Notes under the pieces: generated by a model | Seen by the model: the letters and a program-made list of their open reading frames with translations, nothing else | What the model was told of the DNA's origin: nothing | Databases searched by the model: none | Shown here: one piece after another, positions 46,735 to 58,290 of the stretch | Layout of the letters: each line of letters starts with the position of its first letter | How positions within the stretch are numbered: position 1 is the stretch's first letter | Position numbers and translations under genes: made by a program | NCBI GenBank assembly: GCA_025531455.1 | Contig: JAMYHL010000010.1 | Span: 682,001 to 746,000, forward strand | Reading direction: 5' to 3' | From: Apiotrichum sp. Y4204 | Lineage: Eukaryota > Basidiomycota > Tremellomycetes > Trichosporonales > Trichosporonaceae | Length of the DNA: 64,000 nt

Positions 46735-48961
46735 ATGTCCGACAGCGATAGGGGAACGAAGCGCGTACGTGACGAGTCCGACTCTCCCGAACCCGGCCCT
46801 ATGCCTGCGGCCGACAGCGACGACGAGATTGGTGAGTTGCCGCGCATCGGTTGTAACTCGTCCTATGGATCAAAATACTGACTTCAGGTCCGGTCCCCGA
46901 CGCACCGGCGGAGAGCAACGGACGCAAGAAGAAGCGGCCATTACTTGCGCACGAGCGGCTGTATCTTGAGCACCTTCCCGAGAGCGACAGGTATTACCGC
47001 AGCTTCATGCACCGCGACAACATCAGTTTCGTGACCGTCACAAAGTGGGTACCGCGGAAAGATATGTCTTCTGTTGCTGACAGCAGAACAAACTTTGTTG
47101 TAACAGCTTCAGTGGACGGACACCTCAAGCTGTGGAAGAAGCAGGACGACGGCATCGAGTTCGTCAAGCACTTCCGCACGTCGCTCAAGGCGATCGTGGC
47201 CGTGAGCGCGAGCAGCGACGGCAAGCTGTTCGCGACTGTGAGCGAGAACGGCGAGGGAAGGGTGTTTGACGTGGTTAACTTTGGTGAGCTGCCCAAATTT
47301 CCGCCATAGCTGACATTGTTCAGATATGATCAACATCCTCAAACTGGGGTTCACGCCCAAGGCGTGCTGCTGGGTGCACAAGCCTGGGTCTGGCGAATCG
47401 CTGCTTGCCGTCTCGGATGTCGCGAGCCCGAAAATCAGGATATACGATGGGCGTGGTGATGGGAAGCCCATGTTCGAGCTGGACAAGATTCATCGCGCAC
47501 CGGTGCATCTCATGGTGGTGAGTGAATGGTACCCTCAGGAATGACTGGGCATCTCGCCTATTAGCTATACGGACCGCCCGCTGAACTCACACTGTTGGCA
47601 AGCTGACACTTCTCAGTACTCCCCCAAATACGACGTCGTGGTCTCTGCGGACGAGGCAGGCTTCTTCGAGTACTGGCAACCGAGCGAGCCGTGGGGCCTC
47701 CCGTCTTACCCCGGGATGTGGGAATTCAAGAGCGCGACGGACCTGTTCCACTTCAAGAAAGTGAGCCATCACAAGAAACATGAGCTGACAGCAGACAAAA
47801 ACAATCCCGACATCGCTCACATTCTCTCCTGACCAGAAGCACTTTGCGTGTCTCGCCCTCCCATCCCGCTCCATTCACATCTTCAATACCCTGACCGGCA
47901 AGCTGACACGGACGTACGACGAGTCGCTCACTGCGATCGCGGAGATGCAGCAGGCGGGCACGGCGGTGTATAAGATTGACGACATGGACTTTGGCCGCCG
48001 CCTGGCAATTGAGCGTGATCTTGACGAGAATGAGTCAGGCCCAGGAGGTGCGCTCCGAACGGCCAACGTCGTGTGGGATGAGAGCGGTAATTTCATCCTG
48101 TACGCGACGCTACTCGGCATCAAGGTTGTCAACACCGTGACCAACAAGGTCGCGCGCGTAATCGGCAAGGACGAGACGCTGCGTTTCCTCAACCTCGCAC
48201 TGTTCCAGGGCGCACCCGCCAAGAAGGGTATCCAGACGATCGCGATGGCGGCATCGGACAACCCGCTTCTACAGGAAAAGTCGACGAGGGACCCGACTCT
48301 CTTCGCGACCGCGTACAAAAAGGCACGATTCTACATGTTCGGCAGGGGCAAGGATGACGAGGAGAAGTCGTCCGAGCGTGACGTGTTCAACGAGCGCCCG
48401 ACGCTCGACGACCGCACCATGATTGTGGCCGAGGCCGCGCCGAAGGTCAGCCTCCCGACGAGCGCGACGGTCCACACGTCCAAGGGCGACATCCACCTCA
48501 AGCTCTTCCCGCATCTGGCGCCGAAGACGGTCGAGAACTTTGTCACACACGCCCGCAACGGATACTACAACAATGTCATCTTCCACCGCGTCATCAAAAA
48601 GTTCATGCTCCAGGGTGGCGACCCGACCGGAACGGGATCTGGCGGTGAGAGTATCTGGGGCGGCGAGTTCGAGGACGAGTTCAGCCCTCTCGCAACTCAC
48701 GAGAGCGCGTACACCCTCTCGTCGGCGAACGCCGGGCCGAATACGAACGGAAGCCAGTTCTTCATCACCACCGTGCCCACCCCGTGGTTGGACAACAAGC
48801 ACACGTGAGTGATATACGAGAAACAAGAGATGCTGACAGACAGTGTGTTTGGTAAGGCCACCGGTGGCCTCGAGGTGATTCACTCGATTGAGAACACCAA
48901 AACGGATAAGAATGATAGGCCGCTCGAGGATGTCAAGATGATGTCCATCACACTATCGTAG
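46735..48961 (+). CDS. WD40-repeat cyclophilin, PPWD1 family (peptidyl-prolyl isomerase)
   Basis: Nuclear cyclophilin of the spliceosome-associated PPWD1 type. Seven exons (46735..46831, 46888..47044, 47087..47283, 47324..47517, 47617..47760, 47837..48804, 48844..48961) give 624 residues. An acidic/Lys-rich N-terminus is followed by the family motif [25 protein letters not shown]40 propeller ([30 protein letters not shown]) leads to the C-terminal cyclophilin domain (about residues 465-624). Its active-site elements are [31 protein letters not shown] and [13 protein letters not shown]. The conserved Arg, Phe, Gln and Trp residues suggest an active isomerase. Confidence 0.94.
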
Positions 48962-49023
48962 ATGTGTCTAGATGTATCTAGTGAAGCAGCTTGTCGAAGC
49001 GCATACCAGGCTCTGTCTCCACA

Positions 49024-51001
49024 CTAGGGTTCCCTGACCTCCACCATGGACGGCCGCAGGTCTGCAATCTTGTTCGCGCCGAGCAAGCGCAGCGTGAGTT
49101 CAATCTCAGACTTGAGGACTGTTTGTTAGCAAGGAGTACACAGCTATGAAATGATTACTCACTCCCAACGGCATGCTCGACACCCTCGGCACCCGCGACG
49201 CTCTGTGCAAAGAGGAATCCGCGCCCGATACCGACTCCATTAGCGCCGAGGCACAGCGCCTTGACGACCTCTGTCCCGCGCGTGATTCCGCCGTCAATGA
49301 GAATGTCGAAGCGGCGCTGATGCGCTCCCACTCCGTCGGCCTCGTCGCGGGGCGTCAGGCGCTCGGGGTGCGCAATCGCCTCGGCAGTCACGCCTGTCGG
49401 GGCGCGGAACTCGGGGCGGAGGAGGTGCGGTGCCCATTTCCGGATCTCCAGCAGCACATCCAAGGCCGGGCGCGTCGTGTCCAGCTGCCGCCCGCCGTGG
49501 TTCGAGATCACAATGCCGTCGCATCCCGCCTGGTACGCCAGCAGCGCGTCCTCGACCGTCTGGATGCCCTTGACCACAATCGGGAGGCCCGACAGGTTGC
49601 GCAGCCACCTGTCGTCAGCACTGGCAATAGTAAACCTCAAAACTCACTTGATGTCGTCCCACGAGAGGTCGGGGTCCACACCGGCGAACATGGCCTGGCT
49701 GACGCCGGACGTGTCGTCGGTCTTGACGCTGACTCCGCCGGCGGGTCCCTCAAACTCGCCCTTGAGGCGCAGGTCGCGCTCGCGCTTCCCGCCCACCGGC
49801 GCGTCGGCTGTGAGCATGATCGCGTCAAACTTGCTCGTGTCGAGGCGGCGCACCAGCTCCTCGGCCTTGGCCCGGTCGCGGTTCACGTACAGCTGGTAGA
49901 AGAGCGGCTGGCCGGGTACGCGGGCGGCGATCATCTCGTCGATGCTGCATGACGCATTGGACGAGATCTGGAGTCAGAGTTGTTTCTCGGAGTCGCAGCT
50001 TACCGCCTGGATGATACCTGTCGACCCGGCGCCGAGCGTGAGGTTGACCTCGCCGAGGGGATGACCGAGCTTGGCCATCGCGGCCGGCGCGATGAACACG
50101 GGAATGCTGGACGGGCACCCGATGAGCTCTGTGCTCGCGTCCGCATCGGCCACTTTGCGGAGCACGCGCGGGCGGAAGAGGACGTGCTGGTACGCTGTGC
50201 CGTTTGCGATTTTCGCTGCTGTCAGAAAACCCTTCCCACAGTTACTCCCCGCAGTCAATCCCGCAGTCCACTCACTGATCTCGTCGTCGCCTGCACTGGC
50301 GTAGTACGCCCACGCGACCTTTGAGAGGAGCGGCTGGGCGGCGGCCTCAAAGTCGGCCATGTTGATGATGCTCCCCAGTCCGCGCTCCTCAAACTCCTCG
50401 CGGGCGGCGCGCACGCGTTCCTCGTCCGCCTGCTCCTCCGCCGAGATATGCATCTTGATTTCATCGAGCTCCGCGTCGCTCCCCACGATCGGGCCGAGGT
50501 GGACTACCGTCTCGGGGAGGTTGTCCGGCTCCAGCTGGTCGGCCGGGTGGCGCGGCTCAAAGAGCGGGGTAACGTCTTTCGAGCGGTGTGTCATGATGAT
50601 GTCCCGCCCGCCGGGGTGGTCGTTCACAAAGTTGGATACGCTGCGATTAGTACAGTACAGTACAGCCTCCAACTGCCGAACTCACTCATACACCTCGCCG
50701 CGGATCACGACCCACACCGCGTCGCCCTCCTTCCGCTGCAGAAGGTCCTGCACCGTGACCTTACCCTTGCCCTTGGGCTTGGGCTTTGCGCTCTCCAGCT
50801 CGATGGTCTCACGCGTGAGGTAGAGGTATGTCTGGGGTCAACGATGCTCGGCTTGTCACGTACCGGTAGCGCGACGGCGATCGCGCCCGCGACGGTCAGC
50901 GACGAAGGGGTCCTTGCGCGAGAGCGGGCAGAGGTCGCCATGCCTCGCCGGAGGGGGCCGGCGGCGCGTCGTGCGGAGTTCAGGAAGAAGCGGCTGCTCA
51001 T
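49024..51001 (-). CDS. CYB2: L-lactate dehydrogenase (cytochrome), flavocytochrome b2 type
   Basis: Oxidises L-lactate to pyruvate and passes electrons to cytochrome c in the intermembrane space. Seven exons (51001..50864, 50831..50686, 50640..50276, 50215..50004, 49967..49648, 49608..49163, 49118..49024) give 573 residues. It has a basic presequence (MSSRFFLNSARRAAGPLRRG) with a hydrophobic sorting segment. A cytochrome b5 domain follows, with heme ligand HPGG at His103 and a second His in VVHLGPIVG. The FMN domain has LFRPRVL, VVKGIQ (Lys407), SNHGGRQLDTTRPALD (His431, Arg434) and DGGITRGTEV. The exon 4 acceptor is a tandem CAGCAG, so one extra residue is possible. Family is certain; L-lactate rather than another 2-hydroxyacid is by family resemblance. 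Confidence 0.93.
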
Positions 51002-51091
51002 CACCGATGGTGGATATGGAGTGGTAGGGATCGAGTTGATAAACTGACAGACCAGAATAATTTCAAGAGACAAGTACCCCCACAGCTGTCC

Positions 51092-51415
51092 TCACCTGTC
51101 CCTCGTCCATCGTCCGCTGCTCCGCGCTCCATTGCTGCATGCTGGATCCATTGCATCACCCCCGACCACACGAGCCAGTTGCCCCACTCGCCCGGCCAAC
51201 TGCTCCACCTCCAGACCCTCGGTACTGGACAGTACTGCGGCACTGGCCGGCGCGGTCGGCCCGAAGGCACCGAGCCGGCTAACCCCACTGATTGCGGCAA
51301 TGGCCCTGCTCACTTCCAACATTAGAACACTGCTGATAGCGGCCAGGCCAATCGGCACAAAGGTCATCGCAATCTCCCTTCCGACCACTTCTGAACCTTC
51401 AGGTGTATTTGCCAT
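51092..51415 (-). CDS. Doubtful small open frame with one hydrophobic segment
   Basis: A 107-codon frame beginning MANTPEGSEVVGREIAMTFV, with a hydrophobic stretch (FVPIGLAAISSVLML) and no family resemblance. It lies between the CYB2 start and the SPF45 stop. It could be part of a real short membrane-protein gene or chance. Remaining sequence of the 51002-51656 gap shows nothing else. Confidence 0.25.
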   Translation of the reverse strand: MANTPEGSEVVGREIAMTFVPIGLAAISSVLMLEVSRAIAAISGVSRLGAFGPTAPASAAVLSSTEGLEVEQLAGRVGQLARVVGGDAMDPACSNGARSSGRWTRDR

Positions 51416-51656
51416 CAACGTCTCACGGTGTCCCGACACGGAACAAAGGTGAAGAAGTCTGTGCGTGGGGTTAAGCTGGTACCTGACTGTAGTCGCCGAA
51501 GTGACCGAGTAGACGCCGACCTGAACGGAAGCTTATGAATGACGACGCTATGCAGAGGATATGGAAATGCCATCAAAGTACAGGGTGGTCGCATGTCTAT
51601 GTACGTACTGTATGTGCCGAAGCTCGGCGAGATCTCGGCGTGCCGTTCTCAGACTG

Positions 51657-53887
51657 TTAGAACGCAGTATCACGCTCACCACGCATGAAACGCGGCTCGT
51701 CGAAGAATCTGGCGCGCTAGATGTAAGTCAGAAAGCCGAGCTAAATAACTCACAATCGTCTGCCCTCCAAACAGTCGCCCGTTGAGCTCCCTGGTTGCGC
51801 GCCATGCACCCGCCACACCAGAGAACACTACAAAGACACGCAGCCCATCAGCGGGATCCCGTGGGGGTGGTTCAACGAGGTGAAGCACAACGCGCTCGAC
51901 GATTCTAAGGTCAGTCAATGTCTAGGTCATCAGTCACCCACCCATGCTTGGAGCACTCCTCGCCGATGTCATCTGTGAGGTTGTCGCCAATGTCCTCTGG
52001 GTCCTCTACCACACCTGTCAAACAGACGATGCGGCTGACCTCGCCATACTTCTCCAAATCTTGCTGTGTGCGAACGTCCTCGTTTGCATTCACGATACGT
52101 CCACGGGCATTCGGAGCTTGAACCCATTTGCGTGTCTTGGCATTGGCAGTTGCTGCGCGGTGTTTGGCAAGCTGTCGCTTCGACATCTTTGATGTATCGA
52201 CCTGCGGCAGCACGTGCTCGGTCGTCAAAGCATGCTTGATACCATCTTCGCGAACGCCAAGGCCTTTGCCTTCCGTGTGACCCCACTTGCGGAACACTGG
52301 GGATCAGCGGAACTCAAACAACGTCAACAAGCGCAGCCAACTCACTTCGTTCCGCAAACGTTCCACCGCCCCTGTAATCAGTCAGCAGATGCCACACCGG
52401 ATGACTCACTCGTCCTCCACTGGTGGTGCGGGCTTTGGCATCTCGGGCATTGCGTTGAACTTGGCAGCAATTGCCGCAGCAGCCCGCATCTTTTCCTCAA
52501 ACTGCTTCTGATAGTCGGCGTCGGTCTGAGGTGGTGGTCGTGCCGGCAGCCCTGGAGGAGCACCAGATGGGCGGGGAGGTATCCCATGTATGCCAGGTGA
52601 CATCGTTGGCGGGAACGGCGGAGCACCTCCTGGTGGAGGTGGTTTGAGTGCGCCAGCCATGAGATGCGCTGGTGGAGGGCGAAACGGCGCAGGGGCGCCA
52701 GCAGCAAGATGTGCTGGCGGTGGACGGAAAGGAGGTGGACGAGCGTCCGCAGTGTCGCTTGGGGACATAAATGGTGGAGGCCTAGGTGGAAGCTGAGGCG
52801 GAAGGGACGAGGGTGGCCGCGAAGGAAGCTGAAAGGTTGGGGGCGGTCGCACAGGAGGTGCAGACGGTGGTGGTCGAGGAGGTCCTGCCTGAGACATGGC
52901 CGCCCTTCGAGCATAGGCATCGTCACCTGAGACTGCCGACAATGCTGCACGACGGGCGTACGCATCCTCTCCCGTCGCGGCTTGAGACAAGGCCGCCCTT
53001 CGAGCATATGCGTCCTCGCCAGTAGCGGGCTGGGAGACAGCCATTCTCCGAGCGGACTCGTCCTCGTTGTCGCGGGGTGGCGATGGCCTACGAGCAGGCG
53101 CGTTGTAGCTCGGCGGCGGAGCGAACAGCCTTGGTGCTGATGTCAGTTTAACCAATCGAGTCAGTGCAATTCACCATCGCGGCGGGGCGCGTCATCGCTG
53201 CTGTCGCTGTAATGACTGCTTTCGTCGCTCTCGCCAGCCGCCCGACGACGTTTCGCCTCCAAGAACTGAGCACGACGCTGCTGCCGCACCTGCTCGCGGT
53301 AGCGCTGGTACTCTCCGAGATCATTCGGACGATTGGGGTCATAGTCCTCGTCCGGCTGGAACTCGTGATACACTTGCTGCTGATACTGCCTCTTCCGCTG
53401 AGCGTTAGCCGTGTTCTTGCGCCGGCCCACAACATGCCTTCTTCTTCCGCTTCCTCGGCTGCTGCCCATCCCCACGCTTCTCCTTCTCCGCATCTAGAAC
53501 CATAGCCGGAGCGCGGATGACAGGCTTGCCATCCGCCCCGATCACGTCATCATCCGTTGTCGATTTCGACCCAGCAGCTGGAGGCGGAACGATGAGCACG
53601 GGAGCAGCCTCAACGACGGCGGACGATGTCGGCGCCGCAGCGTACACGGTCTTGGGCGGCGGGCGCGTGGGCTTGGGTTTCCGCGGCGCAAACTGAAGTG
53701 ATGCCGAGTTGGTGCCGGCTGGCAGCTTGGATGCCGAGGCTTTAGGCTGGATCGAGTGCGATTCCGTCAAGAGCGGGTTCGTGACCGGCCCAGTCGCCGC
53801 CGCAGGCGCTGATGCACCAGCCGCCTTCTCGGCTGCCAGCGACTTGGCAGTGTCGGAGGAGAACTTGATGCCCGAGAAGAGGGACAT
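51657..53887 (-). CDS. Splicing factor SPF45/RBM17-like (G-patch plus RRM/UHM)
   Basis: Second-step/alternative splicing factor family. Seven exons (53887..53438, 53397..53175, 53136..52410, 52371..52346, 52296..51942, 51904..51754, 51716..51657) give 663 residues. The N-terminal motif MSLFSGIKF is typical of the family. A basic region (QPRKRKKK) and QRRAQFLEAKRRRAA follow. Next comes a long Pro-rich segment containing repeats of GEDAYARRAALSQ. The G-patch is EGGGGTFAERMFRKWGHTEGKGLG. The C-terminal RRM spans RIVCLTGVVEDPEDIGDNL, CSKHGIVERVV and RLFGGQTIRARFFDEPRF. Intron 1 (53437..53398) appears to be GC-AG. Exon 4 is 26 nt. The Pro-rich repeat region (about residues 225-465) is longer than usual for SPF45. 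Confidence 0.9.
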
Positions 53888-54164
53888 TTGCTGCCCTACG
53901 AGTGTGAAGTTGTGATTGTTGCTGTGTCAGGTATGGCTGACAGTTAACAGACGGAGCCGGAAGTGGAGGTGATTTGTTCAGGAGTTGGGTGTGTGGTTTA
54001 TGGTGACGAATTTGTTGTCAAAAGCCACACAATGAGAACGCGGGCCATTCTTTCCAGATCCACTTTTGTGGGTTTTGATGGCGTGCACTTTGTGGAGGGA
54101 TGGATGCATTAAGCCTGTCGTGGAAACCATTTTACCATTGTCCATCTCACACCACACCACCACA
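53888..54164. promoter_or_regulatory. Divergent promoter of SPF45-like and IES6 genes
   Basis: 277 bp between divergent starts. A/T-richer than the genes, with a C/A-rich segment just before the IES6 start. No specific site was recognised. Confidence 0.35.
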
Positions 54165-55061
54165 ATGTAAGCAAGCGCACCGCATCCACCAACTGACATG
54201 CAGGCCACCACGGGTCGGCGGTCGCTTCGTGTCGCGCAAGTCGAACGCAGGGACGCCCGCGCCAGCCGATGAAGGACCTGTGCGTGATCTTGAACTTACC
54301 CAGGCTTCACATAGCTGGTAGCCTCTGTACCACTAACACGCAGACACTCGTCGATAGACTAAACTACGCGGACGTGCCGCGACCATTTAAGAGTACATCG
54401 TTTGTCTCCAAGCTGCCCGCGCGGACGGCGTCGGGAGCGAGTGCTACTGGTTTCAAGAAGAACGTCAAGCAGATCCTCACGCTCGAGCGCGAACGCGTGT
54501 CCGGCGGCGATGGGTTCTTGTCTGCTGCACAGTGTGCCGCACGTGCACGGGGCGAGCCGATTGAGCCGTTTAAGAAGAAGAAGAAGGAGAACCCCATAGG
54601 CAAGCCCAAGAACCTCAAGGGGCGGCGGAGCGGGATATCCACGCCGCTCACCGTCGACGACGAGAGTGTCGTTAGCGGCACGGCGACGCCCATTGAGGAA
54701 GAAGTGGAGGACATGGATGTCGATCTCCCGGTCGTCAACCGTGATATAATTACCTGTGAGTCGTTTTGACCGTGCAATAACCGAGGACACAACTGCTTAC
54801 ACATCCCAGACAACACGCCAGCTGCCCCGCCGTCACTTCTTCCGGCCAAGAAGTACTGCGACATCACGGGCCTGCACGCTTCGTACACTGACCCGCGCTC
54901 CAAGCTGCGCTACAAAGGACTCGAGGTTTGGCATGTTGTGCGCAACCTTGTGAGTGTCGCGTGTCGGTGGGCGAGTCTTGGTAGTCTTAACTGACATCAA
55001 GGGCCAAGGCATTGATCAGTCCTACCTCGCCCTCCGCGGCGCGCAGACTTCCCTCAAGTAG
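54165..55061 (+). CDS. IES6: INO80 complex subunit C / Ies6-like (YL1 C-terminal domain)
   Basis: Subunit of the INO80 chromatin remodeller. Exons 54165..54166, 54204..54279, 54344..54755, 54810..54949 and 55002..55061 give 229 residues. Basic N-terminus (PPRVGGRFVSRKS), then NYADVPRPFKSTSFVSK, a KKKKKENP stretch, an acidic segment, and the C-terminal YL1 motif KKYCDITGLHASYTDPRSKLRYKGLEVWHVVRNL. No ATG precedes PPRVGG in frame after the acceptor at 54203. The start is completed as AT|G across an intron with donor AT|GTAAGC at 54166/54167. Convergent with MPC1. Ies6 rather than the larger YL1/Swc2 is chosen by size. Confidence 0.87.
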
Positions 55062-55341
55062 ACCTTGCATCTCCTCACCGCTTCCAACATCTCTGTAGTC
55101 TGTTGCCCCTTGCTGGTTGCGCACGCTCCAGCTGATACCCCCATTCCATCTGATCTCACACTGTATGCAACATGTTTCTGTCTCAGTACTGGTGCTACCC
55201 GGTGGGCATGCATCCAGCGTGTACAGCAATGTACAGTCTAGGGCCCGTTGTCCTCTGCCAAGGGTAGAGTCTATTTTACTCCGCGCACCACTCGCGCCGC
55301 CTTGCCTTCACCTGCCATGTCTCCATGTCCCGTTTGTCGTA

Positions 55342-56516
55342 TTACTTGGTGAGCTGGTCCTTGAGCTCCTTTGCCTCCTCCACCTTGATCTCCACGGCCT
55401 CCTTAGCCTTCTCAGCGGCGATGGCGCTCTCGGCAGCGAGGAGCTTGACCGTCTCCGGAGCGTCCTTCGGAAGGGCAGCAACAGCCTTGTCGGCGGCGAC
55501 CAGGTCGGGGCGCTTCTTCTCACGTCCACCCATGTGCCAGTAGTTGAACCACCGCATCGTCTGCAGGGCCTGCGCGGTCGCGTTGGTTCCGTGGCATGCA
55601 AAGAGGAGGTAGTTACGCGGCTTGACCATCCATGCGAAGCGCATGAAGATCATCCTGATTGTCAGTACGGGTACGCGTGGGGTTCAGGCAGGCCTTGTTG
55701 CTGGCAGGACAAAGCTTTCAGACGCGAAAGTCGTGTGCGACCGGCGCTGACAAACCCGGAGTAGCAGACCAGCCGGGATACCTGCCAGGCTTATCGCGAC
55801 ACGACATGAACAGCTGGGCCACGCCGGACCATCCGAGCCAGCCCTCATGCTGAGGCTCGGATAAACCAAGCCCTCAATTCACACAACCATTTCCATGTTG
55901 TTCACAGCGCGCGGACCTCGAAGGGCCGCCTTCACGAGTCGGTGGGATACTCACGAGTAGACGGAGAGCGTAGGAGACATAACGCCCGAGATGAACTCTT
56001 CATCCTTGTTGATGACATCGGAGATGGCGGCGAGCGGAAGACCCCAGTTAGCGACCTGCAGTTAGCACTGTGCGGCGGACTGAATGCAGATGCGAATGCG
56101 GAGTTGGGACCGCAGAGGGGACTTGTCGATGCAGCCCTTCGTTCATTCTCTTTGAGCCGTAGACGATTGCCCGCATCGGCGTTGAAATCGGACAGGACGC
56201 TGAACAGCCACCCGACTCGCCCACCCGGACTTGATACTCACCGGTCCCCAGAAGTGAGTGCCTGCTGTCAGCGCGTGCAACAACGCCGCACCTACTGAAG
56301 AAGTACTCGCGCGCGGCGGGCGACTTGAGCCAGTTGAAGAATGTGGAGGAACTGGGTGTGAGCGGTGCTGCAAAGTCATGGCTGAGACCGTGCCGCCGGC
56401 AGTGGGCGGTACTCACCCAGCGGACCTGTAGGTGGAACGAATGGCGGCGATGCGGTGCCAAGTGAAATGCTGTATCAGTTGCTGTTTGGCGAGGGTGCGC
56501 TTGGGACTCACGCCAT
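55342..56516 (-). CDS. MPC1: Mitochondrial pyruvate carrier subunit 1
   Basis: Inner-membrane protein that pairs with a second MPC subunit to import pyruvate. Exons 56516..56512, 56425..56417, 56351..56296, 56261..56242, 56055..55955 and 55654..55342 give 167 residues. Conserved: [74 protein letters not shown]. These contain the STHFWGPVANWG signature and two to three membrane helices. The C-terminal tail of about 70 residues is Ala/Glu/Lys-rich and predicted helical, longer than in animals. The first two exons are 5 and 9 nt of coding sequence; the 9-nt exon can be skipped without losing frame. Confidence 0.9.
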
Positions 56517-57130
56517 GGTGTCGACAGGAGTGGTGGTGGTGGTGGTGGTGGTGAAGAAGTTGTGAGGATAATGGGATGACTATCTAGAGGTCGTTGACTC
56601 GAGCGGACTCGTCGTACTCGTGTCGTCTTGTCTCCACATTTCGCAATCTCCGTGCCGTCCACATCCACACGGCACTCCGCGCGCGCCCAGGTCTCACAAG
56701 CAGTGGGGAATGCCGCAACAACACACACTCCCTGGGATTGCCCACTGGGGGGCACTCGCCACAACACCGGCATTTTTCAAAACGCCGTCCTCACTCTGTC
56801 AGCCTGGCTCGTGTACCGATCAGTTACGTCATTGGCCTGTCTCCGCGGTGGAGGCTGATGGTGGGAACAACAACGGTAATGGCGGGCGAGGTGTTTGAGA
56901 TGACAGTGAGGCAGTGATGTACAAGTATCGCGGATAATACAGGAGTGAGAAGCTGAAAAGGTAGTGCAAAGAAGCTGAGCGATCCGGACCCGCGCGCGCG
57001 CGGTACGGCGGGGTCTGTCGTGTGAGACGTGACATGTATGAGATGTTTCGCGTTGATAAGGGCGTCATCTGATAACCTCCACCGACCCCGCGTCGGCCGG
57101 TCCGCCCGATTCTCCACGACAACCACAACC
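56517..57130. promoter_or_regulatory. Divergent promoter of MPC1 and the RraA-like gene
   Basis: 614 bp between divergent starts. Contains a (GGT)n run at 56530-56553 close to the MPC1 start (ACC on the sense strand). No gene was recognised. Confidence 0.4.
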
Positions 57131-58148
57131 ATGAGCCTGACCGTGTTGCGATCTCTTGTCCGGTCATCTCTTTCTCGCACCTCTTGTCTTGCTCACTACC
57201 GGCGGATAACAATGGCATCGGCTGACCTTGTCGCTCAGCTTCGGGATCTCTCCGCGTGCGAGGTGTGTATCCCAACCGGTCACGATATCCCTCGGCGCAG
57301 ACACTGATACCAGATCTCGGACGCCCTCATCAAAATGGGCGTCCCCAACGGCGGCCTCGTGCCCGACCTCAAGATGTACTCGCCCCAGTTTGAAGCCGGC
57401 GACACCCGCATCGCCGGACCCGCGTTCACTGTCGAGGTGAGTCGCTGAAGTGATGGGCCATGTACAGCGACGCGACCCGTCTGTTGGATAAACTGACAAC
57501 TTCAACTGACACCTCAGATGGTTCATGTCGGCCATGCCGACAAGAGCAAGCCCGACCAGCACTTTGTGAGTTCAGGACGCTCATCACTCTCCTGCTATCC
57601 TTCTCGCTTCATTTGTCGCTAACCCCCACAGGTTGATGCCGCTCCCCCTGGCTCGGTTATCTTCATGCAGACGCCGATGGGTATGTCCTCCATCACGGGT
57701 TGCTCTACTAACTCCAGGTGTTCGCTCAGGCTGCTGGGGTGGCCTTATGTCCACGGCCGCGAAGACCAAGGGTGTGGCTGGTGCTGTGCTCGACGGGGGT
57801 TGCCGCGACCTGAACGAGCACCGTGACATTGGCTTCCCGGTCTTCGCGCGGCATCACAGCACGCTCGGCCCGGGCACGTTTACGCGTGTGCGCGCGCTCA
57901 ACACGACGCTCACCATCCACCCCGTGTGCCCCACGTCCGACCCCCCCTTCCCGTCCGCAACAGTGCGCCCGGGCGATATCGTTGTCGCAGACCTCGACGG
58001 CGTCGTCGTCGTCCCACCTGAGATGGCCGCTGAGGTTATTAAGCGAGCGGGGCCGGCACGCGCAGCGGACGAGAAGGTCCGCGCGGACCTTCTCCTTGGC
58101 AAGGGCGTGGCTGAGAGCATGCTCAAGCACCGCGGAAAGGCGCCTTAG
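57131..58148 (+). CDS. RraA-like protein / HMG (4-hydroxy-4-methyl-2-oxoglutarate) aldolase family
   Basis: Likely class II pyruvate-type aldolase or oxaloacetate decarboxylase fold. Five exons (57131..57262, 57314..57436, 57518..57565, 57632..57680, 57718..58148) give 260 residues. Motifs: ISDALIKMGVPNGG at the start of the domain, GGLMSTAAKTKGVAGAVLDGGCRDLNEHRDIGFPVFAR with the substrate/metal R-D pair, and VRPGDIVVADLDGVVVVPPEMA. The first 27 residues (MSLTVLRSLVRSSLSRTSCLAHYRRIT) are basic and Ser-rich like a mitochondrial presequence. A second in-frame ATG at 57212 (MASADL) would give the bare domain. The reaction in fungi is not established. Confidence 0.85.
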
Positions 58149-58290
58149 ATGAAGTAAGATGAAGAGCAGAAGGAAGAAGCGTAGACAACTGTGGTATCAT
58201 GTGCATGGTATTACAGCGGCTGCGAAGTGATGGCTGTTGGTCATGTGCTTGTTGAGTGAAGGGGCGCGGTGCTGTAGCGGAGCAACATGT

